From IMG/VR virus record IMGVR_UViG_3300035180_002703, positions 1 through 64,000 of that record: a stretch of 64,000 nt of DNA, one strand, 5' to 3'. Both the position numbers and the translations under genes were made by a program. Below the pieces are notes generated by a model. It did not search any database, was not told the origin of the DNA, and saw only the letters and a list, made by a program, of their open reading frames with translations. This DNA is from a virus. Position 1 is the stretch's first letter; each line of letters opens with the position of its first letter. Below are positions 9,001 to 15,331 of the stretch, piece by piece.

Positions 9001-9375
9001 CAGATGATGGGACCTGCTTGGGGGTTCTCATCGACCGCGACCAGAGATTTCTACCGTGACAGATATCCGAGATTGGCCAATTCGTTGATTGGTCAACTTC
9101 AGAAACCGGAGGGATTTATCTCGACGGGCATGTCCGGGGCTCAACCGCCGACGCTCCTGGGCGACCTGACTGGCAAGGGCGCGCTCGGGTTCTTGGGCGG
9201 AGGTAGTGGCGGGCCGGAACTGACTGTCCATATCGTTGTACATGACACGGCGGGGAAGGAGCTTGGCCGCGAGAGCCAGCGCGTGACGATTGGCGATATG
9301 ACCAATGGGGCGCTGTCACTCACGCTGCCGATGATGGGTATGGGATGGGCCGCTGGAGGTGCGGCTCACCAGTAA
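6028..9375 (+). CDS. Tape measure protein
   Basis: At 1115 aa this is the longest gene in the window and follows the G/GT pair. The N-terminal ~40 residues form a charged helix. A long Pro/Gly/Ser/Ala-rich low-complexity segment follows (about 50-220), then a mildly hydrophobic stretch near 235-265. Long helical Gln/Ala-rich segments with RQQA and QADQLEAQA repeats fill 400-900, and the C-terminus is Gly-rich. If about 0.15 nm per residue applies, the tail would be near 165 nm. No peptidase motif was noticed. Confidence 0.88.
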   Translation: MAGSSDNKVTLSIQWEGMEKALQDISRFRQELDRLGTGTGAFRPSSASAGAGPLPQGASPGAPAPPDPYSGYRPPSAPQGASGTSTAMVPLGYAGAGGWWQSQQAPSGPAPGEYAPAAPGVYRLASGAGIDIGNGVTAFPPQQSSGGGGGGGIGTVSCSTMTVSAQTVVVSGSVISGGAAGAGGTGGGGGTGIAGPGGSAFGLGDLASMFSGGGSTFGGGSGVLQSFLSKAGSMTSGAGILRAALGFPAGAAIWAGLELGGTLAQYSLMGSQPTWQLGLEQRTAQQAGQWLDPYSAAADWEIKKSQGEYNEKGGDPFAQIFGEVPIYKQWWESTYGRPIIEEGKKRAADKEYYHLLKVRQALEGGHTPITDWRFDVTQPMVSLASMMPSTTGAAAMFNRDTDEWIANKIGRYGKDGEIINPGQGFSIDDLMREQSSILRASSVLGNDPMLQRILNSQNWSKEVKGYALDAGQYFASTGDVFSVRSLLPDLGKEASDQLLTTAMRVRSLQITQQYGQAAATSASAGVEYARGTGAGYQSVAAAIGKMADPLKQQANSLRQQAAIRTNPLEAAQMNAQADQLEAQAASIPQQQTRTLISGEMTLFSAHQSMAETQLTKAMYGGGSAEDVVGAYGGLRKQAQSRAAQFLANATRPGIPPEEAEEWRARAAAEELQASIMIPRQAGQFQIGYGTAQLGVLGAQVQSGMTMAQLFGAPLAQYQAGMGQVGLIQKQQEFTNWQLSNAGTLGLSQTEQLQLQRELVDLKRQEVSVTQQVIRSYYSMSTSIASTERGIAQTQQGRASITGVGGTAAVPYWEQSMKKGHEEIDAIDREIKARLDQGQDPNSPEVVALKAKREVALTNLEQTRGGIAGTPMPYEFRMAQRGTEFAFNVMSRTYLPWGNQRGALVGLMGYAGQELQTINDLERKAHQSGEWQPWMEEAFQQRRIDVGNRMVGYQQQYESGFMDRLISSTYNAPQSMAFVASRFTQMEAAPFMQMMGPAWGFSSTATRDFYRDRYPRLANSLIGQLQKPEGFISTGMSGAQPPTLLGDLTGKGALGFLGGGSGGPELTVHIVVHDTAGKELGRESQRVTIGDMTNGALSLTLPMMGMGWAAGGAAHQ

Positions 9376-9448
9376 AAAGTAGGTTGGGCGGCCAACGATG
9401 CCGCCGAGCGTCTGTTGTGGTATGCGCTTGCATGAAAGGAGTATGAAT

Positions 9449-9949
9449 ATGAAGCGCGCCGTGTTGTCTTTGTTTGTCGCATTTGAGATGGTTCTGGCGA
9501 TTGCGTGCCAGGCCGGTCCGATCCCCGCCCCGCATGGCGTTGATGGCATTAGTCTGGATGGCAAAAGTACCATCGCGATTGGCATGGACGTTACTGCTAC
9601 GCAGTATGACTGGGGGGTTGTGGCGAGCGGCAGAGTAAACATCATGGCATGGTTCGGCCCATTCCGTGGGATTGCCCTTGCTCAGGCCGCAACGGTACAT
9701 ACGACTGTGCTCGATGACGGCTCCGTCCAGTCCGTAGTCCGAACTGGAAGGTTCTCGTACACCGATCTGACCAATTGGGTGCCAGGATATTCCAGCGGTA
9801 TCAAGTACTACTGGGCTACCGCAGAAGTGACCGTTGTGGTCGGGAAAAGGAACCTGGCTGGGTTCAACATCTACCGATCCGATACCGGGCAGTTGATCGC
9901 GTCGGTTCCGCTTTCCCCTGTAGTGGCTGGGAACATGGCGATCTACTAG
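9449..9949 (+). CDS. Small exported protein, possible lipoprotein
   Basis: The product is 166 aa from the ATG at 9449, 8 nt after AGGAG; another ATG at 9443 lies too close to that site. It begins with a signal-like segment (MNMKR, then a hydrophobic run) ending AIACQA, which could be a lipobox. The mature part is beta-rich with no recognised domain. It sits at the left edge of the accessory island after the tape measure gene. It may act at the host envelope or be a virion accessory. Confidence 0.55.
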   Translation: MKRAVLSLFVAFEMVLAIACQAGPIPAPHGVDGISLDGKSTIAIGMDVTATQYDWGVVASGRVNIMAWFGPFRGIALAQAATVHTTVLDDGSVQSVVRTGRFSYTDLTNWVPGYSSGIKYYWATAEVTVVVGKRNLAGFNIYRSDTGQLIASVPLSPVVAGNMAIY

Positions 9950-9985
9950 GCATTTCTGGCAGAACGAGCGGAGGGCCTACTCGGA

Positions 9986-10264
9986 TTACCGAGAGGCCCT
10001 TTCGTTTGCCGACTTCCATTTGTCAATGACATCTTCGATTTCATCAACCGAAAACCACATACTCTCCAATGCGTTGCTGAGTTTGGTGCGAACACAATCA
10101 GCATTCTCTCGATCGGCAATGGTTTCTGGTGAGTTATCCTCTCTCCAATACGCCTCATATTCCATGCGTTCGGCCTCCAGGACGTATTTCTCTAGCTCAC
10201 TACCAATCCACCGGAATTGTGTTACCAGCGTCGTGAGACCGCCGATGTCTTTCTCTGTCATCAT
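9986..10264 (-). CDS. Hypothetical acidic helical protein in leftward operon
   Basis: The product is 92 aa, mostly charged helix (ELEKYVLEAERMEYEAYW, ending in DEIEDVIDKWKSA). The start is taken at 10264, overlapping the stop of the upstream gene by the ATGA arrangement, so the two are translationally coupled. It is the last gene of a three-gene minus-strand operon that opposes the late genes. I do not recognise the family. Confidence 0.6.
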   Translation of the reverse strand: MMTEKDIGGLTTLVTQFRWIGSELEKYVLEAERMEYEAYWREDNSPETIADRENADCVRTKLSNALESMWFSVDEIEDVIDKWKSANERASR

Positions 10265-10530
10265 TTGATCGCCCTCCACAGCTCAGAGACGGCTGTCTGA
10301 ATGTAGTCGTCCGCATTGTACAGGCAGTAGGAGACAAACTTAGGGTCCTGTATCGTTTCCTTCTGCAGCATGTAGTAGGGAACATCCGGAGGCGTGTCGT
10401 TGTTCCATTCTGCGTATTTGCGCACGGCGACTCTGATTTCTTCCAGTCTGAGCATCAACTCACCGATGAACTGAAGCCTCTGCCAGTCCTTCGGATACAC
10501 CGCCTTCTGGCTCACATCTGTGCTATCCAT
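10261..10530 (-). CDS. Hypothetical protein in leftward operon
   Basis: The product is 89 aa, with helical segments around 18-45 and 65-89. It has no recognised domain. Its upstream region carries an unusual run of 11 G on the coding strand just before the start, next to the GGAGGGGGA ribosome site. It is middle gene of the XRE-repressor operon and overlaps the following gene by 4 bp. Confidence 0.6.
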   Translation of the reverse strand: MDSTDVSQKAVYPKDWQRLQFIGELMLRLEEIRVAVRKYAEWNNDTPPDVPYYMLQKETIQDPKFVSYCLYNADDYIQTAVSELWRAIK

Positions 10531-10533
10531 TCA

Positions 10534-10544
10534 CCCCCCCCCCC
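10534..10544 (-). repeat. Poly-G (11) tract in leader of minus-strand gene
   Basis: Eleven consecutive C on the + strand (G on the coding strand) lie between the ribosome site and the start of the 10530 gene. Length changes here would alter ribosome-site spacing. Confidence 0.7.
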
Positions 10545-10553
10545 TCCCCCTCC

Positions 10554-10784
10554 TTACTGAGCAGGCGACCGCTGCCCACCGAATTCCTCAGCGACTGCGG
10601 AAAGCGTTTGCTCGGCGATGTTCAAGCACATCACTGCGAGATCGTGGCAGGACAGCGTTTCGAGGACAATCATCTCCCTCTCGATAGCCGATAGCAGGCT
10701 CCGTCGAATGCCTGCACTCCGGCAGAGCTCGGCCTGCTTGACCCCCAGCTTATTACGTACGGCTTTGAGCTCGGTTCCTGTCAT
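10554..10784 (-). CDS. XRE-family helix-turn-helix repressor
   Basis: The product is 76 aa. An HTH spans about residues 4-60 (LKAVRNKLGVKQAELCRSAG, then RSLLSAIERE). The start at 10784 is favoured because AGGGGGTG precedes it and the alternative ATG at 10808 lies inside its own -10 box. It is divergent from the adenine methylase, with a 118-bp intergenic region containing overlapping promoters and inverted repeats. Size and arrangement recall both phage repressors and the controller proteins of restriction-modification systems. Confidence 0.8.
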   Translation of the reverse strand: MTGTELKAVRNKLGVKQAELCRSAGIRRSLLSAIEREMIVLETLSCHDLAVMCLNIAEQTLSAVAEEFGGQRSPAQ

Positions 10785-10801
10785 TGAATTCACCCCCTGG
10801 C

Positions 10802-10867
10802 GTATCATATCGGAATGGTGTCCAGATTGTCAATAGACACCTTGACATTTTTTTCATGGTCTGATAC
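10802..10867. promoter_or_regulatory. Divergent promoter region with operator-like inverted repeats
   Basis: GGTGTC (10817-10822) and GACACC (10836-10841) form one inverted repeat. GTATCA (10802-10807) and TGATAC (10862-10867) form a second, wider one. They overlap both opposing promoters, as expected of operator sites for the XRE protein. Confidence 0.6.
10804..10833 (-). promoter_or_regulatory. Leftward promoter for XRE operon
   Basis: On the minus strand TTGACA (10833-10828) and TATGAT (10809-10804) are 18 bp apart. Transcription would start just upstream of the 10784 start codon. Confidence 0.7.
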
Positions 10868-10870
10868 ACT
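10842..10870 (+). promoter_or_regulatory. Rightward promoter for adenine methylase
   Basis: TTGACA (10842-10847), a 17-bp spacer, and TACACT (10865-10870) lie 33 bp before the GTG start at 10903. Confidence 0.65.
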
Positions 10871-10902
10871 TCGCCAAACAGTCTCGGCAGGAGGATTTCA
10901 GC

Positions 10903-12420
10903 GTGAACTACCAGAAGGCCCCATTTCCGTGGTTCGGCGGGAAGGCCGACGCCTCGCCTACGGTTTGGGCCGCACTCGGCGACGTTCCTCACTATATAGA
11001 ACCGTTCGCCGGTTCTCTTGCCGTGCTACTGCGCCGCCCGCATCCGGCCAATCGTCCATACTACTCCGAGACCGTAGCCGACATTGACGCGCTGCTGACG
11101 AATTTCTGGCGGTCGGTTCAGCTCAAGCCGCAGGAGACGGCAGAGGCGGCGAGCTATCCGGTGTCGGAGCTAGACAAACACGCTCGTGGGTGTCACCTTC
11201 TGAAATGGCGGCAGAGCGAGGCAACGGCGCGCCTGGCGGGCGATCCTACATTCTGCGATCCGGTAGTTGCCGGGTGGTGGGCGTGGTGCGTGAGTTGCTC
11301 GATAGGCGCATGGGGCATCGGCGGCCCGTGGTGGCCGGATGAAAACGGCATACTGCGCAAGAGAAAGCGCGGGACGGGGGTGCCAGGCGATGGACCGGAG
11401 ACCGTCAACAACGGGCGAGGCGTCAATCATGCGAGCATGCGCGAGCCTGGAGTGCTCGGCAACCTACCTCATCTTGTCTCGAACGGACAGGGCGTCAACC
11501 GCCCGCAGTCGCGAGAACCGGGAGTGCTCGGCAATCGTCCGGAGATCGTCGACAACGGGCGGGGCGTCAATCGCCCGCAATCGCGAGAACCGGGAGTGAA
11601 AGGCGATCTGCCCCATATCAGCAAAACCGGACAGGGCGTCAATCATCCGCACACTCGCGAGCCTGGAGTGCTCGGCAATATCCCCGACTTGAACAAGCTT
11701 GGCGGTGTCAATAGTGCGCAAGCGCGCGAGCCAGGGGTGACAGGCGATCGGGTGTTTCTCACCGACAACGGACAAGGCGTCAATCGCCAGAACATGCGCG
11801 AACTGGGAGTGATTGGCAGCTCCCCTGAGCCGCAGGATGACGTAGAGGCCGCAATCGCCAACGACTACGAAGAGACTGGCGGCTACCATCCGATGACAAT
11901 GCCGGAGGTGCGCCGATGGTTCGCGTTCCTGTCGGCCAGGCTCCGCCACGTCCGCATCATCAACGGTGACTGGTCTGGCGCAGTCAACGGAAGCTATGAG
12001 CGGCTCATGACATCCGGAGCATCGCTCACGCTCCCCGTTCGGCAGGGTAAAGGGCCGTGCGGAGTGTTCCTCGACCCGCCTTATGGGGTAGATGACCGCT
12101 GCGACTATATCTACGGCGACAACGACAGTCTGCAGGTGGCCGCGCGCGTGCGCAAGTGGTGCCTAGAGCATGGTGACGACCCCCGCTATCGGATCGTCTA
12201 CGCTGGGTTCGACCAGGAAGGCGAAGCACTGGTCGCCGCGGGTTGGCGCGAGGTCGAGTGGTTTCGCGGAGGGTTCCTCAAAGGCGGCCTGGGCAACATG
12301 AAGCGGGAAAGGGGTGATGGCCCCGGCCATCAGCAGCATCGCGAGCGTCTCTGGCTATCGCCGCATTGCCTAACAGCATCGGAGCCAAGCGAGCCGGAAC
12401 AGCCAACACTAGAGTTGTAG
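10903..12420 (+). CDS. D12-class DNA N6-adenine methyltransferase with internal tandem repeats
   Basis: The product is 505 aa with a GTG start after AGGAGG. The N-terminus carries FPWFGGK (8-14) and EPFAGS (33-38), the SAM-binding motif, and VFLDPPYG near residue 391 is the catalytic DPPY. Between them, residues about 165-310 hold six or seven repeats of about 24 aa containing REPGV and GVN. In DNA the unit is 72 bp, with GVN codons starting at 11419, 11491, 11563, 11635, 11704 and 11776. No cognate nuclease is seen, so it is probably an orphan protective or regulatory methylase. The divergent XRE gene probably controls it. Confidence 0.88.
   Translation: MNYQKAPFPWFGGKADASPTVWAALGDVPHYIEPFAGSLAVLLRRPHPANRPYYSETVADIDALLTNFWRSVQLKPQETAEAASYPVSELDKHARGCHLLKWRQSEATARLAGDPTFCDPVVAGWWAWCVSCSIGAWGIGGPWWPDENGILRKRKRGTGVPGDGPETVNNGRGVNHASMREPGVLGNLPHLVSNGQGVNRPQSREPGVLGNRPEIVDNGRGVNRPQSREPGVKGDLPHISKTGQGVNHPHTREPGVLGNIPDLNKLGGVNSAQAREPGVTGDRVFLTDNGQGVNRQNMRELGVIGSSPEPQDDVEAAIANDYEETGGYHPMTMPEVRRWFAFLSARLRHVRIINGDWSGAVNGSYERLMTSGASLTLPVRQGKGPCGVFLDPPYGVDDRCDYIYGDNDSLQVAARVRKWCLEHGDDPRYRIVYAGFDQEGEALVAAGWREVEWFRGGFLKGGLGNMKRERGDGPGHQQHRERLWLSPHCLTASEPSEPEQPTLEL
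11372..11845 (+). repeat. 72-bp tandem repeats inside methylase gene
   Basis: Six to seven units keep the reading frame; one unit is 69 bp. The encoded unit alternates REPGV-x-G-(N/D) with GxGVN. Confidence 0.8.
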
Positions 12421-12446
12421 TAACAGTCGCAGAGCGTATCATACAC

Positions 12447-12491
12447 GATAGCTCCTCCCTGCGGGTTCTTGTTCCTGAAGGAGGAGCTATC
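12447..12491 (+). promoter_or_regulatory. Shine-Dalgarno-sequestering hairpin before protease gene
   Basis: GATAGCTCCTCC (12447-12458) pairs perfectly with GGAGGAGCTATC (12480-12491) around a 21-nt loop. The 3' arm is the ribosome site itself and ends at the ATG. This would block initiation until melted or displaced. Confidence 0.75.
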
Positions 12492-13337
12492 ATGGCAGAG
12501 CCTGTGGTTATTGAAGCGACGGACGATGTTGTAGACTGGGGGCTTCAGGTAATTGGGGCAGAGGCCGCGTGGCGAGAAACGCGGGGCGAGGGCGTGCGCG
12601 TTGCGGTGTTGGATACTGGGTGGCCGCAGCACCCAGATTTGCCAAACGTGGTAGCCCGCGCATGTTTCACAGGAGACGGGGACGGGCATGATGATGTTGG
12701 GCATGGGACGCACACCGCTGGTATCATCGGGGCAATCGACAACGGGATCGGCGTGATTGGCGTAGCTCCCGGGTGCGAGCTTCTATGTGGACGTGTTATC
12801 CCCATGACCACCCCGGCGCAGCTGGCAGACGGCATCGATTGGGCGATTGAGCAGGGGGCGCACATCATCAACATGTCGCTTGGATCACCATTTGACTATG
12901 TTGAAGTGCATATGGCGGTCAAACGCGCATACGATGCTGGGGTTGTTCTGGTCGCCGCCGCCGGGAACACATACCTGGATGGCGTTGACACGATCGCTTA
13001 CCCTGCCAGGTACCCGGAGGTATTGGCGGTTGGCGCGGTCGACACGAGTCTGCATAAGGCGTCGTTTTCGGCTGCCGGTCCTGAGCTGGCAAACTCGGTT
13101 GCGATGCCAGGTGTGTCCATGCTTTCGTGCTGGCTAAATGGTGGTTACGCTCGCATGTCAGGAACAAGCTGCGCGGCACCTATGCTGTCCGGCCTGATTG
13201 CGCTTATCATCGCACACGCCAAAGCTGATCGGTCAAGCGTACATGAAGTAGTGCAAAACACGCTGCATGCAATCGCTCGGAAGGAAGATGACTTCAACTT
13301 CACCGGGTGGGGCATCCCTGATGCAAGCAAGCTATGA
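12492..13337 (+). CDS. Subtilisin-like serine protease (S8 family)
   Basis: The product is 281 aa. The catalytic triad motifs are all present in order: Asp in VAVLDTGW (about 37), His in VGHGTHTAG (about 71), Ser in SGTSCAAPMLSG (about 226), plus the oxyanion region AAAGN. There is no signal peptide and almost no prodomain, so it may act inside the cell or be virion-associated. The start follows GGAGGAG locked in a perfect hairpin. It lies between the methylase and the glycosyltransferase cluster. The target is unknown. Confidence 0.9.
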   Translation: MAEPVVIEATDDVVDWGLQVIGAEAAWRETRGEGVRVAVLDTGWPQHPDLPNVVARACFTGDGDGHDDVGHGTHTAGIIGAIDNGIGVIGVAPGCELLCGRVIPMTTPAQLADGIDWAIEQGAHIINMSLGSPFDYVEVHMAVKRAYDAGVVLVAAAGNTYLDGVDTIAYPARYPEVLAVGAVDTSLHKASFSAAGPELANSVAMPGVSMLSCWLNGGYARMSGTSCAAPMLSGLIALIIAHAKADRSSVHEVVQNTLHAIARKEDDFNFTGWGIPDASKL

Positions 13338-13357
13338 AGAGGGGCATGCAATAGGAT

Positions 13358-15292
13358 ATGGCTTCATGGCATATAGTCGTTATAGCGCGCGGGCTGACGA
13401 CGACTAACGAGACGCTCTGGCCGCAATTAGAACAGATCGAGCAGTCGATTGTCGTCATCGACTCCGGCGCATCCCAGCCTCTTATGCGCCGGGTATCAAA
13501 GTTTGCCACCTATATGCGGATAGAGCGCCCGGCATTCAACTGGGCGGTCTATGCTAACGCCGGTGCTGCAATAGCCCCGCGCGGCACCGACAACCTCCTT
13601 TTCCTACATGACGATGTGTCGCTGACTGATGGTGCCAGCACGCTACCTGCGCTAGAGCCCGCGCTCGTTGGTAACGGGATCGGGCTCGCAGTCCCCCACA
13701 TGACCGGAGCATGTAGAACGTCGGCTCAAATGTGGTCTGGCCCGTGGTTTGCGCCATATTTCCACACGACAGAATATGTGTCCGGGGCTGTTGTGGCTGT
13801 ATCGGCCAAGCTGTTTCGCGAAGTCGGCGGATGGGATGACAGATTCACCGCCGCTGACTGGCACGCTCCGGACTTGCAGTATCGGCTTGCGGAGGCCGGC
13901 TATGTCGTCGCGGTTGTGCCTTCCATATCATGTCACCACCTTGGCTGTGTCACGTATGGTGACGCGATCGAGGCTAGAACTCATAATCAGGGCGTCTTCT
14001 GTCTTGTGCATGGCATCAGCTCCGATTGTGGGTTGCGCCCGATGTTGCCAAGAATCGCCCCACATGAAGAGTCTTCCGAATGTTGGGTCATGAAAGGCAC
14101 GACGGAGCATTTTGTTAGGTCGCTGGGAAAAACGAAGGGAACGGTGATTGTTGATTGTGAGGCGCACCCCAGTGCTGACTGGAACATGATTGTGTCCACT
14201 GTAAGGTGCTCCCCGGCGATTGACGATCGCCCCGATGTGCTCGCCGTGAATTTGGCGGGCTCCGACAATGTAAAGCTGCATGACATGCGTCGGGGTGCTC
14301 CCACAGTGATAACGGGCAGAAGACTCCGGCTCGGTGACGAATATAGGCTCCGACAACAAGCGGACGAAATCCACTGGGGGTTGCTGCAACATTCCGGCAT
14401 TGGCGACCTTGTAATGATGACCCCGGCCATTGCCCGGTTCCGTCTAGAGTACCCTCGCGTTCGCATCATTGCTCACGGTTACTGGGAGGCTATTACAGTT
14501 CTGGATAACCTGCCAGAGATTGATGAAATTGTATGGCACAGGGAAAGACCAATACAGGTGCCTGCGGCATTCATGGACTTTACCGGCGGGAATGCAAGAG
14601 AAGGTACGATCAGATGGCCGTACTATCAATTGGGGCTTGACCCAGATGACGATCCGGATCGCAGAATGCGATATCGGGTTAGGGCAGAAGAGTTTGATCG
14701 AGCGGTTGCATGGCTTCGGTCCGTAGGGATACGTGACGAACCCATACTAGGTCTTCAGGCACATGGCTCATGGGCGATGAAGCAGTGGGAGCATACATCC
14801 GAGCTTTCCAGGCTGTGGCAGGCTGCCGGTGGGCGAGTAGTCCTGTTCGCTCCGGATTCGAATCGGAGGCCCGAATGCCCAGGAGCTGACATTCTCCCGC
14901 TGATGTCTATTCGTGAGGCTATGGCGGTCCTGTCTGTCTGTGATTGCTGGGTGGGGCATGACAGTGGTCCAACGCTCATTGCGGCTGCTATGCGTATACC
15001 AACTGTCGTGCTGGTTGGCTCCCACGATCCCAAGGGGTTGCTGATGGACGCGCACACCGAGAATGTTACGGTATTCCGGGCCATCAGCCCAGACCAGTGC
15101 CGCGAGTCTCATGGGAAATCATGCCGATGCCCGATGACGCTCACTTATTGTCCTTTGAGGGGTGAGGATGGCGCTGGGGCGGATTGTCTCGATGCTGTGA
15201 ATGCGGAAACAGTAATGGCGGAGCTGGAGCAGATGCCGCGGTGGTCGCGCCCGTTGGAGCAACGCTTTGGGGTGATCTCGATGTTGGATTAG
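13358..15292 (+). CDS. Two-domain glycosyltransferase (GT2-GT9 fusion)
   Basis: The product is 644 aa. The N-terminal ~240 residues form a GT-A-like domain with IVVID near residue 30, a LFLHDDVSL acidic metal-binding motif and a late VGGWDDRF segment. The C-terminal ~300 residues are GT9-like: HSGIGDLVMMTPAIARF, LGLQAHGS, MSIREAMAVLSVCD, and GHDSGPTLIAAAM. It is related to the two stand-alone GT9 genes. Fusion suggests two successive sugar transfers by one protein. The gene ends 39 bp before the radical SAM gene. The substrate is unknown. Confidence 0.8.
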   Translation: MASWHIVVIARGLTTTNETLWPQLEQIEQSIVVIDSGASQPLMRRVSKFATYMRIERPAFNWAVYANAGAAIAPRGTDNLLFLHDDVSLTDGASTLPALEPALVGNGIGLAVPHMTGACRTSAQMWSGPWFAPYFHTTEYVSGAVVAVSAKLFREVGGWDDRFTAADWHAPDLQYRLAEAGYVVAVVPSISCHHLGCVTYGDAIEARTHNQGVFCLVHGISSDCGLRPMLPRIAPHEESSECWVMKGTTEHFVRSLGKTKGTVIVDCEAHPSADWNMIVSTVRCSPAIDDRPDVLAVNLAGSDNVKLHDMRRGAPTVITGRRLRLGDEYRLRQQADEIHWGLLQHSGIGDLVMMTPAIARFRLEYPRVRIIAHGYWEAITVLDNLPEIDEIVWHRERPIQVPAAFMDFTGGNAREGTIRWPYYQLGLDPDDDPDRRMRYRVRAEEFDRAVAWLRSVGIRDEPILGLQAHGSWAMKQWEHTSELSRLWQAAGGRVVLFAPDSNRRPECPGADILPLMSIREAMAVLSVCDCWVGHDSGPTLIAAAMRIPTVVLVGSHDPKGLLMDAHTENVTVFRAISPDQCRESHGKSCRCPMTLTYCPLRGEDGAGADCLDAVNAETVMAELEQMPRWSRPLEQRFGVISMLD

Positions 15293-15315
15293 GCATTCCC
15301 GCAGTGCGGGAATGC
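15293..15315 (+). promoter_or_regulatory. Conserved leader hairpin TTCCCGCAGTGCGGGAA, copy 1
   Basis: A 10-bp perfect stem with an AGT loop begins right after the GT2-GT9 stop codon and ends just before the radical SAM ribosome site. The same core recurs at 40269-40287 and 63080-63096. Confidence 0.65.
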
Positions 15316-15331
15316 GTGTTTGGAGGTTGGC

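Noticed and set aside
9398-9448. N-terminal extension of the exported protein
   Set aside because: The extension lacks a ribosome site and would put a charged segment before the signal-like region; the ATG at 9449 has AGGAG at good spacing.
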